Below, in pieces: positions 1-4,968 of a DNA stretch of 7,314 bases. The position numbers were made by a program, and so were the translations under genes. The DNA lies in NCBI GenBank assembly GCA_002390025.1, contig DGRU01000183.1, forward strand, positions 1-7,314, read 5' to 3'. The notes under the pieces were generated by a model. The model was not told where the DNA came from. It did not search any database and worked only from the letters and a program-made list of their open reading frames with translations. Every line of letters begins with the position of its first letter. The stretch's first letter is position 1. This DNA comes from Lachnospiraceae bacterium UBA4380 (GTDB lineage: Bacteria; Bacillota; Clostridia; Lachnospirales; Lachnospiraceae).

Positions 1-605
1 TCATGCAGACATTCAACTGGCAGTTCCAGGTCGTGGAAGAGGGAATGGAGAATACCTCCATCCTCGCCACCATTGCAAATCCTTTTGCGATCCTCCTGAT
101 CCCGCTGGGATTCGGTGCATGGCAGCTTGCAGCTGCAGCAATCACCGGCTTCATTGCCAAGGAGAACGTCGTCGGTACACTGGCAGTCGTTTACGGCCTT
201 ACTGCATTCATCGATGTGGATGAGCTTGCACTTACAGGCGGCGCCAACGAGGTAGCACTTACCATGGGACTTACCTCTGTGACCGCACTGGCCTATCTGT
301 TCTTTAACCTTTACACACCTCCCTGCTTCGCTGCAATCGGTGCCATGAATTCCGAGATGAAGAGCAGGGGCTGGCTGTGGGGCGCAATCGGCCTGCAGCT
401 GGGAACCGGTTATACGGTTGCTTTCATCATCTATCAGCTTGGAACCCTGATCACAGAAGGTCACCTGGGCGTAGGATTTATTCCCGGTCTGATCGCGGTC
501 CTGTGCATGGTCGCCGCAGTCGTGCTGATCGGCAAGAGAGTCAGATCTCACTTCGATGAGGAGTATGCTCTCCACCAGGTAATCAGACAGGGCGCCAAAG
601 CCTAA
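1..605 (+). CDS. feoB: Ferrous iron transporter FeoB, C-terminal part (5' end outside window)
   Basis: This is the last 200 codons of FeoB, the inner-membrane Fe(II) importer with an N-terminal G-protein domain (not in the window) and a C-terminal gated membrane domain. The first two bases finish an upstream codon, so the Met at base 3 is internal and not a start. The visible signatures are the segment GFIAKENVVGTLAVVYG (residues ~49-65 of the visible part), which is typical of the second Gate/nucleoside-recognition half, and the FNLYTPPCFAAIGAM stretch (~101-115) with its membrane Cys. Hydrophobic helices lie near 25-45, 88-105, 125-148 and 156-176. The protein ends in a basic/acidic cytoplasmic tail and TAA at 603-605. 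A Cys-rich small gene follows after 84 nt, as is usual for Gram-positive feo loci. The family call is near certain; only the extent of the missing part is unknown. Confidence 0.96.
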   Translation, partial: MQTFNWQFQVVEEGMENTSILATIANPFAILLIPLGFGAWQLAAAAITGFIAKENVVGTLAVVYGLTAFIDVDELALTGGANEVALTMGLTSVTALAYLFFNLYTPPCFAAIGAMNSEMKSRGWLWGAIGLQLGTGYTVAFIIYQLGTLITEGHLGVGFIPGLIAVLCMVAAVVLIGKRVRSHFDEEYALHQVIRQGAKA

Positions 606-689
606 TTGCTTGTTCTGTCTTATAAAATGTTTTATTCTTGATCGCGTAATACCCGCGAGCGAGTCTTGTAATGAAAGGAGAGAATTACA

Positions 690-863
690 GTGAATCTGGC
701 TACCTTTATCTCTGTTGTAGTTCTGGCACTTATCATCTCTCTTGCTGTCCGCTATATTATCCGGGAAAAAAAGAAGGGTACCGTCTGCATCGGCTGCCCC
801 AATGCCGGATCCTGCCAGAAGTACGGCAAAAAACAAAGTACTTCACATAGCTGCAACCATTAA
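690..863 (+). CDS. FeoB-associated Cys-rich membrane mini-protein
   Basis: A 57-residue protein starts at GTG 690, with a good ribosome binding site (AAAGGAG, 674-680) nine bases upstream. Its N-terminus is a single membrane helix (residues ~3-24, LATFISVVVLALIISLAV), then a basic patch REKKKG (25-30), then the Cys motif CIGCPNAGSC (Cys33, Cys36, Cys42) and a late Cys55 before His57. Length, topology and the C-x2-C-x5-C spacing match the FeoB-associated Cys-rich membrane protein family, which is encoded just downstream of feoB in many Clostridia and may help handle iron at the membrane; its mechanism is not established. It follows feoB by 84 nt and ends just before a terminator, so it probably closes the feo operon. 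It is easily missed because of its length and GTG start. A 14-nt palindrome (ATAAAATGTTTTAT, 622-635) in the gap could be an operator or chance. Confidence 0.9.
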   Translation: MNLATFISVVVLALIISLAVRYIIREKKKGTVCIGCPNAGSCQKYGKKQSTSHSCNH

Positions 864-871
864 GCATTCAG

Positions 872-901
872 ACAGAAGAGGCGGATTTCCGCCTCTTCTG
901 T
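872..901 (+). terminator. Intrinsic-type hairpin ending the feo operon
   Basis: An uninterrupted 13-bp stem (872-884 with 889-901, core AGAAGAGGCGG/CCGCCTCTTCT) closes a four-base ATTT loop nine bases after the stop codon of the mini-protein. The downstream tract (TTGATTACG) is poor in T, so termination may be partial, or the hairpin may serve mainly as a 3' stabiliser. Confidence 0.7.
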
Positions 902-920
902 TGATTACGTAATAAAACAA

Positions 921-966
921 TTGATTTAAAAATTGATTTATTAAAAATGTTGATTTATTAAAAATG
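921..966 (+). repeat. AT-rich 17-bp tandem repeat (two exact copies plus a partial one)
   Basis: The unit TTGATTTATTAAAAATG occurs exactly at 933-949 and 950-966, preceded by a shortened copy TTGATTTAAAAA (921-932). The array ends 11 bases before the start codon of the heavy-metal-domain gene and its last bases overlap the weak Shine-Dalgarno GAGG (966-969). Promoter-like hexamers fall inside it: TTGATT 933-938, 17 bases, TATTAA 956-961. That promoter would leave almost no leader, so TTGATT 901-906 with TTTAAA 925-930 (18-base spacer) is a better fit to the gene. The number of repeats could change the spacing of promoter elements. Confidence 0.8.
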
Positions 967-977
967 AGGTTTTAGAA

Positions 978-1367
978 ATGGATAAACTGATTATTGCTGC
1001 CGGTTTTCTGCTGATCATCTATGCCCTCTGGCAGACAATCCAGAAAGCGCGCGGCAGGGCGAAGAGCAGCTGCTGCGGGACCGCTGAGGCTGTATCCGCA
1101 AAAAAAGTAGAGGATACGGATGTTTCACATTACCCCTATCGTTACCGCTTATCAATAGACGGCATGCATTGCAGCAACTGTGCAAAAAATGTTGAGAACA
1201 CTCTGAACAATATGAGCGGTGTCTGGGGAAAGGTGAATCTGGGAAAAAAAGAAGCGGATGTTCTTTCCAAACACGCAGTCAGTGAAAAGAGTTTTGCCGA
1301 TACTCTGAAATACGCGTCTTATACTTTGACAGGATATTCCGTCATTGAGGATCCGGACGCGGCATAA
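978..1367 (+). CDS. Membrane-anchored heavy-metal-associated (HMA) domain protein
   Basis: The product has 129 residues. An N-terminal membrane helix (residues ~3-20, KLIIAAGFLLIIYALW) is followed by a basic stretch, a vicinal Cys pair SCCG (Cys32-Cys33) and a ~20-residue linker. An HMA-like ferredoxin fold covers ~54-125, with the metal site GMHCSNC (62-68; Cys65 and Cys68). HMA domains with CxxC bind soft metals such as Cu(I) and pass them to P-type ATPases or other partners. The domain here is fused to a membrane anchor, not free in the cytosol, and carries a second possible thiol site. It lies in its own unit downstream of feoB and its Cys-rich partner, between two hairpins. An iron- or copper-handling role is inferred from this position; the metal cannot be told from sequence. 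The start ATG has a modest GAGG at 966-969. Confidence 0.85.
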   Translation: MDKLIIAAGFLLIIYALWQTIQKARGRAKSSCCGTAEAVSAKKVEDTDVSHYPYRYRLSIDGMHCSNCAKNVENTLNNMSGVWGKVNLGKKEADVLSKHAVSEKSFADTLKYASYTLTGYSVIEDPDAA

Positions 1368-1370
1368 ATC

Positions 1371-1419
1371 AAAAAGGTTCCTGCTGTCAAAAACAGCTGC
1401 AGGAACCTTTTTATTTTTT
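1371..1419 (+). terminator. Strong intrinsic terminator after the HMA gene
   Basis: A perfect 14-bp stem (1371-1384 with 1399-1412, AAAAAGGTTCCTGC/GCAGGAACCTTTTT) closes a loop that can pair further (TGT/ACA). It is followed by a T-rich tract to 1419 (TTTTTATTTTTT). It starts three bases after the stop codon. Confidence 0.93.
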
Positions 1420-1446
1420 GAGGACAGTGAGGCGCTGTGCTATAAT
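1418..1446 (+). promoter_or_regulatory. Strong sigma-A-type promoter with extended -10
   Basis: The -35 box is TTGAGG (1418-1423), the spacer is exactly 17 bases, and the -10 box is the consensus TATAAT (1441-1446) preceded by TG at 1438-1439 (TGcTATAAT). Transcription would start near 1453. The promoter sits right on the tail of the preceding terminator. The next coding region (treR) begins ~360 bases later, so it makes either a long leader or a separate RNA. Confidence 0.72.
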
Positions 1447-1452
1447 TATTTA

Positions 1453-1646
1453 CCATATAGCAAACCCGCTGTATTTTGCTCTTTATTGAGCAATACCAGT
1501 GCGATACCCGTGACTTCATACGAAGATATCCGTGACTTCATAACTGTCGCGGGACTGGTACGGTGCGGGAAAAAGGAAACATTTCTGCATTGCAGGATCA
1601 GCAGGCAGGAGACGGTTTTAGAGGTTTTTATTATTTTTTTATAAAT
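1453..1646 (+). other. Transcribed, structured non-coding region with two 22-bp repeats; unassigned
   Basis: No convincing gene is present between the promoter at 1418-1446 and treR. The stretch folds instead. There is a small hairpin TTGCTC/GAGCAA (1476-1481 with 1488-1493). A larger stem pairs TACCAGTGCGA (1494-1504) with TCGC (1547-1550) and ACTGGTA (1554-1560), leaving three bulged Gs. Inside it lie two direct 22-bp repeats (1503-1524 and 1525-1546) sharing GATAyCCGTGACTTCATA, and a CTTC/GAAG hairpin (1514-1517/1522-1525). The 3' side is T-rich (1614-1641) but lacks a clear terminator stem. It could be a riboswitch-like or protein-binding leader of treR, or a small RNA. I do not recognise a known riboswitch class. 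From 1647 to 1815 I see only a REP-like motif. Confidence 0.4.
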
Positions 1647-1762
1647 GATCAGGCAATACTGTTGTAAGATAAAAACTAATATTGATGGGGGATTCGATCA
1701 CACAGAACTGTACAGAAGACAGAAACAGAAAAGAAGTTACCGATAAAAGATCCAACAATGCA

Positions 1763-1774
1763 GTCGGGGGACGG
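1763..1774 (+). repeat. REP-like GGGGACGG motif, copy 1
   Basis: GTCGGGGGACGG contains the octamer GGGGACGG (1767-1774) shared with 2612-2619 and 4793-4800. No matching opposite arm is visible here, so it would be a half-site at best. Confidence 0.3.
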
Positions 1775-1804
1775 AAGACAATTTTCCACTACAGGCTGTG
1801 CAGC

Positions 1805-1851
1805 AGGAGGACGCAGTGCCGGAAAAATAATACAGCATAATCTTTGATGAC
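1805..1851 (+). promoter_or_regulatory. Original treR ribosome binding site and GTG start, cut by an in-frame TAA
   Basis: AGGAGG (1805-1810) lies five bases before GTG (1816). The reading frame from there is V-P-E-K-stop-Y-S-I-I-F-D-D, with TAA at 1828-1830, and continues in frame into the treR coding region. Y-S-I-I-F-D-D-L-K is the usual start of the first helix of GntR-family regulators (compare the common K-Y-x-x-I-Y-x-D-L-K). This identifies the GTG as the true ancestral start and the TAA as a nonsense change, most simply CAA to TAA. No ribosome binding site precedes the next candidate start, TTG 1852. Confidence 0.75.
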
Positions 1852-2541
1852 TTGAAGAGAAAAATTGAAAACGGTGAGTATAAACCCCAGTCTTGTCTGC
1901 CGACAGAGTTTGCCCTGGTGGAGCTGTACAACTGTTCCAGAAACACGATCCGCAGAGCTGTGAAGGAGCTCTCCGAGATCGGGTATGTGCAGAGCATCCA
2001 CGGCAAGGGCGTCGTCGTGATCTATCAGAAGGCGGGATGGTCCGATTTTTCGATCGGTGTTATCGAGAGCCTCAAGGAAGCGGCAGCAAGAAACAATGTA
2101 GAATACCACACCAAAGTTCTGGTAGTCGCGGAGTTTGTGGTCGATGAGCGCCTTCACCAACGGCTGGGATTTGAAATCGGCGCAGAGGTCTATTACCTGC
2201 AGCGAGTGCGTTATATCGACAATACACCCGTGATCATGGACAACAACTGGTTCCTCAAATCCGTTGTCCCCGGCCTCACGGAGGAAATCGCCGCGGATTC
2301 GGTCTACGCCTATATGGAAAATGAACTGGGAGAATCCATCGTGACGGCAAAGCGCGTCATGACCGTCGAGAAAGCGACTGAAATGGACCGCAAATACCTC
2401 GACCTGGGAGAATACGACTGCCTGGCGGTCATCTCTTCCCATACTTTCAATGCCGACGGAATCATGTTTGAGTATACCCAGTCCCGTCACAGACCTGACC
2501 GCTTCGCCTTCTCCACTATGGCAACACGCCGCAAAAATTAA
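1852..2541 (+). CDS. treR: TreR-type GntR family repressor, probably disabled by an early stop
   Basis: The open frame encodes 229 residues from TTG 1852. With the ancestral GTG at 1816 the protein would be 241 residues, close to the usual ~238 for TreR. Domains in order: GntR winged helix (residues ~1-58) with LPTEFALVELYNCSRNTIRR as helix-turn-helix and GYVQSIHGKGVVV as wing, then a UTRA effector domain (~80-220) ending DGIMFEYTQSRHRPD. The close match to TreR-type segments (SIGVIESLKEA, LKSVVPGLTEEIA, RVMTVEKATEMD), and the tre remnants that follow, point to the trehalose operon repressor that senses trehalose-6-phosphate. Oddity: TAA at 1828-1830 separates the natural start from the rest. 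Translation from TTG 1852 would lose 12 codons of helix 1 and has no ribosome binding site, so this is likely a recent pseudogene. The rest shows no frameshift, and a sequencing error cannot be excluded. Confidence 0.88.
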   Translation: MKRKIENGEYKPQSCLPTEFALVELYNCSRNTIRRAVKELSEIGYVQSIHGKGVVVIYQKAGWSDFSIGVIESLKEAAARNNVEYHTKVLVVAEFVVDERLHQRLGFEIGAEVYYLQRVRYIDNTPVIMDNNWFLKSVVPGLTEEIAADSVYAYMENELGESIVTAKRVMTVEKATEMDRKYLDLGEYDCLAVISSHTFNADGIMFEYTQSRHRPDRFAFSTMATRRKN

Positions 2542-2557
2542 AGATCCGTTTACACCG

Positions 2558-2598
2558 GCGGAAAGCGCAGAATTGACTGCGGCTTTCCGCTTTTTTTT
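2558..2598 (+). terminator. Intrinsic terminator of treR
   Basis: GCGGAAAGC (2558-2566) pairs with GCTTTCCGC (2582-2590), and after one bulged G the inner GCAG/CTGC (2567-2570/2577-2580) adds four pairs around an AATTGA loop. Eight Ts follow (2591-2598). It lies 16 bases after the treR stop. Confidence 0.93.
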
Positions 2599-2608
2599 GG
2601 GTTTGGAG

Positions 2609-2620
2609 ACAGGGGACGGT
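2609..2620 (+). repeat. REP-like GGGGACGG motif, copy 2, at the edge of the treB scrap
   Basis: ACAGGGGACGGT carries the shared octamer at 2612-2619. Its final GGT overlaps the first recognisable treB codon (GGT 2618-2620), so the motif sits exactly at the left rearrangement edge. Confidence 0.35.
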
Positions 2621-2710
2621 ATCTGCTGGTCCATCACCAAGAAGATGGACACAACCGAAATGCTGGGCCTGATCCTGGGTCTCACCCTTTTCTCCGGCCA
2701 GTTCCTCAAC
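2618..2710 (+). pseudogene. treB: Internal fragment of trehalose PTS permease EIIBC (TreB/TreP)
   Basis: About 31 codons starting at GGT 2618 read G-ICWSITKKM-D-T-T-E-ML-GLILGLTLFSGQFLN. This resembles the conserved EIIC membrane segment of TreB as I recall it from E. coli (VGICWSAVKKMGG, then LGIVLGVTLVSPQLMN). The match covers Gly-Ile-Cys-Trp-Ser, Lys-Lys-Met, the LG..LG.TL.S.Q..N pattern and the order of residues without gaps. TreB brings in trehalose as trehalose-6-phosphate across the membrane. Here there is no EIIB domain, no start and no further EIIC: homology begins beside the REP-like motif and stops at Asn (2708-2710), where the sequence switches into treC in another frame. The fragment cannot be functional. 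The call rests on a short, remembered match, supported by its place between treR and treC. Confidence 0.72.
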
Positions 2711-3125
2711 CCCCATGCAGTGGGACGGCAGCGAATTCGCAGGCTTCACCACAGGAACCCCCTGGCTGGGCATCCCCGCCAACCACACCTATATCAATGT
2801 GGAAGATGAGTCAAAGGATCCCGATTCCGTTCTCGCCTTCTACAAAAAACTAGTCGCCCTCCGCAAAGAAAATGAGATCATCGCGGACGGTCAGATCCGC
2901 TTCACCGATGCCGGCAATGACAACATTATTTCCTACGAGCGCACCCTGAACGGTCAGACCCTCAGCGTCTTCTGCAACCTGCGCGGAACAGACCAGCCTC
3001 TGGGAGAAGCCTTCAAGGCCCCCGCCGGAAAGATCCTCATCAGCAACTATGAAGACACCGGCGCGGAAAAAGATATTGAGATTGCTTCGCTCAGACCTTT
3101 TGAAGCAACAGCTGTTCTCTGGTGA
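2709..3125 (+). pseudogene. treC: C-terminal fragment of trehalose-6-phosphate hydrolase (GH13)
   Basis: About 138 codons of a GH13 glucohydrolase end, read from ACC 2709: T-P-MQWDGSEFAGFTTGTPW-LG. TPMQWD is the conserved block near the end of the GH13 barrel, followed by the motif YINVEDE..DPDSVLAFYKKLVALRK and a C-terminal beta domain ending SLRPFEATAVLW and TGA 3123-3125. The intact enzyme (about 550 residues) cleaves imported trehalose-6-phosphate to glucose and glucose-6-phosphate in the cytosol. Here the whole catalytic barrel with its Asp/Glu/Asp residues (~400 residues) is missing. The ATG at 2715 is an internal Met and has no ribosome binding site, so the 136-residue open frame is not a real gene start. 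A malto-oligosaccharide glucosidase of the same family would look alike; treR and the treB scrap favour treC. Codons remain clean, so the loss is probably recent. Confidence 0.88.
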
Positions 3126-3161
3126 GTTTGTCATCAAAATTGAAATCACGACAGAACTTTT

Positions 3162-3201
3162 CCGCTGTACCGCTTTTTTGATTGCGGTACAGCGGTTTTT
3201 T
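3162..3201 (+). terminator. Intrinsic terminator of the former tre operon
   Basis: A perfect 12-bp stem CCGCTGTACCGC (3162-3173) with GCGGTACAGCGG (3184-3195), loop TTTTTTGATT, and six Ts (3196-3201). It follows the treC stop by 36 bases and has survived the decay of the genes. Confidence 0.94.
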
Positions 3202-3324
3202 CATGACCTGGCCTGTAAATGAAAAATGTAAATGAAAGATTGTTGATGAAAAAATGCCGCTTTATGTCGGACACCGCGTTTGTTTTTGTGTCGTTATATT
3301 TATAAAATGCGGCTGTATTATCCA

Positions 3325-3353
3325 TTAAAGGAGCCGAAGGCTTATGCTATGAT
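3325..3353 (+). promoter_or_regulatory. Candidate promoter for the MFS transporter gene
   Basis: TTAAAG (3325-3330), 17 bases, then TATGAT (3348-3353) preceded by TG (TGcTATGAT), an extended -10. Transcription would begin near 3360, giving a ~205-base leader that includes the 14-bp repeat array. Confidence 0.45.
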
Positions 3354-3360
3354 TAGGATC

Positions 3361-3499
3361 AGAAAATACAGGAACGAGAATATAAGATAGAGATAACAGA
3401 TAGAATACAGGACGGAAATTACAGAGCAGAGAATATTGAGCAGAGATTACAGGGCAGAGATCATAGAGTAAAGACTATAGAGCAGAGACATGAAGAGAG
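3361..3499 (+). repeat. Degenerate 14-bp purine-rich tandem repeat, about ten units
   Basis: Units of about 14 bases follow the pattern AGAnTAnAGAGCAG. The clearest run is 3416-3429, 3430-3443, 3444-3457, 3458-3471, 3472-3485 and 3486-3499, six consecutive 14-base units such as AGAATATTGAGCAG, AGATTACAGGGCAG and AGACTATAGAGCAG. Units to the left (3377-3390, 3391-3403, 3404-3415) vary between 12 and 14 bases. The array is nearly free of pyrimidine runs and has no open frame or ribosome binding site. It ends ~65 bases before the MFS start and would lie in its 5' untranslated RNA. The rest of 3202-3360 holds only the promoter and a weak inverted repeat. Confidence 0.75.
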
Positions 3500-3565
3500 G
3501 GCAAAATATGCGAAACGGGAGACCGTGCTGCCTTTGCCGCCTGCCAAAAGGGGAAGTAATTAATT

Positions 3566-4768
3566 ATGGAAAAGAAATCTTTCTTCAGTTCATTGAACCG
3601 CAATGACCGCTACATGATCGGGAATCTTTTTTTCCTGTATCTGATCCAGGGCGTCTATGTCATCCTCATCGGGTCCATTCTGCCCATGATCAAGGAGGAG
3701 TACGGTCTCAGCTACCAGATCGGGGGATATCTGATCTCAGCCCACTCCACCGGAAACATTGTGGCGGGCCTTTTCGCCGGACTGATCCCGCTGATGATCG
3801 GCATCAAAAGCTCCCTGATGATCCTGAACCTGCTGCCCTATATAGGCTTCATCATTGCCCTGGTGACCGGCAATCCGTTTCTGCTGATATTCGCTTTTCT
3901 TCTGACCGGCCTCGGCAGGGGCTCGATCAGCAATTACAACAACCAGGCAGTGAGCACCTTGTCCGGCGGCAATTCCTCTCCCCTCAATGCTTTGCACGGT
4001 TTTTTTGCCATCGGCGCAGTCACGGCGCCCCTGATCGCCCTGGCCTGTACGAGAAACGGAAATGCGGGCTGGCGGACAACGGTCTACATCATTCTCGGAC
4101 TGGGTGTCATATCGATTGTCACCTCGTCCTTTATGAAGATGGACAGCGTGACCTACAGCCGGTCCGAATCACAGCAGAATGCTTTCGGATTCCTGAAGGA
4201 AGGTCCCTACTGGTATTCCATCGGCATCATGTTCCTCTACCAGTGCATAGAGGCCTCCGTCATGGGCTGGATGGTCACCTATTATGAGGAGAGCGGCATC
4301 CTGGCTTCCGGCGCTTCCCAGCTTCTGACCTCCCTTCTCTGGGTCACGATCCTGATCGGCCGCTTCGGATGCAGCGCCATCGGAGGCAGGACCTCGTCCG
4401 TGACGATCATCCGGGCCCTGACCGCCGGGATCCTGATTTTCCTCTGTCTCGTATTGACCGCAGGACGCCTGCCCCTGATGCTGCTGGGAACCATCGGCCT
4501 TGGACTCTCCCTTTCCGGCATGTACGGGACGACCGTATCAAATGCCGGCGATGTTTTCGGACGCTACCCCCTGGCTATGGGCATCTTCGTCACCCTGTCC
4601 GGTTTCGGCTCCATCATCACCCCTTCCATCATCGGAACGATCGCGGAACACACCGGCATCCGCGTCAGCATGCGGGTCCTCCTGGCTCCCGCCGTAGTGC
4701 TGCTGATCATGGCAGTCTTCAATAAGGGCGCTGACGGAAAAAAGAAAGCGGAGAAAACACAGGGTTGA
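3566..4768 (+). CDS. Major facilitator superfamily transporter (FHS/FucP-like)
   Basis: The product has 400 residues with a 12-helix MFS layout. Helices are clear near 17-40, 50-78, 83-100, 104-122, 143-160, 172-190, then a short cytoplasmic loop (191-212), and 215-235, 250-268, 282-299, 303-322, 336-358 and 368-386. The Lys/Arg-rich tail GKKKAEKTQG is cytoplasmic. The N-terminal half carries LNALHGFFAIGAVTAPLIA (139-157), typical of the FHS group (fucose and other sugar permeases). The segment CIEASVMGWMVTYYEESG (227-244) in helix 7 matches the E..V.GW...Y pattern of the same group. The substrate cannot be told from sequence; a sugar or small organic compound is likely. The start is supported by AGGGGA (3549-3554), 11 bases upstream of ATG. 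It is a single-gene unit between a promoter and a terminator, so no partner enzyme hints at its role; nothing ties it to the broken tre genes except position. Confidence 0.9.
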   Translation: MEKKSFFSSLNRNDRYMIGNLFFLYLIQGVYVILIGSILPMIKEEYGLSYQIGGYLISAHSTGNIVAGLFAGLIPLMIGIKSSLMILNLLPYIGFIIALVTGNPFLLIFAFLLTGLGRGSISNYNNQAVSTLSGGNSSPLNALHGFFAIGAVTAPLIALACTRNGNAGWRTTVYIILGLGVISIVTSSFMKMDSVTYSRSESQQNAFGFLKEGPYWYSIGIMFLYQCIEASVMGWMVTYYEESGILASGASQLLTSLLWVTILIGRFGCSAIGGRTSSVTIIRALTAGILIFLCLVLTAGRLPLMLLGTIGLGLSLSGMYGTTVSNAGDVFGRYPLAMGIFVTLSGFGSIITPSIIGTIAEHTGIRVSMRVLLAPAVVLLIMAVFNKGADGKKKAEKTQG

Positions 4769-4785
4769 TTATATCCTTTTGAATG

Positions 4786-4836
4786 GAAGACCGGGGACGG
4801 TCCTGTCAGGAGACAGGGCTGTCTTCGTTTTTTTTT
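4786..4836 (+). terminator. Intrinsic terminator after the MFS gene
   Basis: Outer arms GAAGAC (4786-4791) and GTCTTC (4821-4826) enclose an inner hairpin CCTGTC/GACAGG (4802-4807/4812-4817, loop AGGA), and nine Ts follow (4828-4836). The left arm contains the REP-like GGGGACGG motif, so a dispersed element may serve as the terminator. Confidence 0.82.
4790..4801 (+). repeat. REP-like GGGGACGG motif, copy 3, inside the terminator
   Basis: ACCGGGGACGGT shares the octamer (4793-4800) with copies at 1767 and 2612, here followed by TCCTGTCAGGAGACAGGG, a hairpin layout like that of REP palindromes. Confidence 0.4.
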
Positions 4837-4884
4837 CGAAAAAACATATCACAAAATCTTTACAGGGGTTAAGTACAAGACTTT

Positions 4885-4914
4885 TCGACATACAAGCGGG
4901 GAAAATGATATAAT
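4885..4914 (+). promoter_or_regulatory. Near-consensus sigma-A promoter for the sensor phosphatase gene
   Basis: TCGACA (4885-4890, one mismatch to TTGACA), an 18-base spacer and TATAAT (4909-4914) with an upstream TG (TGaTATAAT). The start point would be near 4921, about 48 bases before the ATG, leaving the ribosome binding site GGAGGAG (4951-4957) in the leader. Confidence 0.8.
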
Positions 4915-4968
4915 AGGAATACTTGCTAAGAAAATGTCGGGTCGAAGTCGGGAGGAGACGGATCCCTT

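Noticed and set aside
1345..1644. A 99-codon open frame on the plus strand over the region after the HMA gene
   Set aside because: It begins inside the HMA gene, runs through a strong terminator hairpin, has no ribosome binding site and gives no family-like protein pattern.
1789..2709. A 306-codon minus-strand open frame opposite treR
   Set aside because: It is a frame shadow of treR and runs through its terminator; no ribosome binding site or recognisable domain.
3490..3606. A 38-codon frame (MKRGQN..CCLCRLPKGE..) in front of and overlapping the MFS start
   Set aside because: No ribosome binding site before ATG 3490 and only a doubtful one before ATG 3508; the end lies inside the MFS gene in another frame. 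A leader peptide is possible but not supported.
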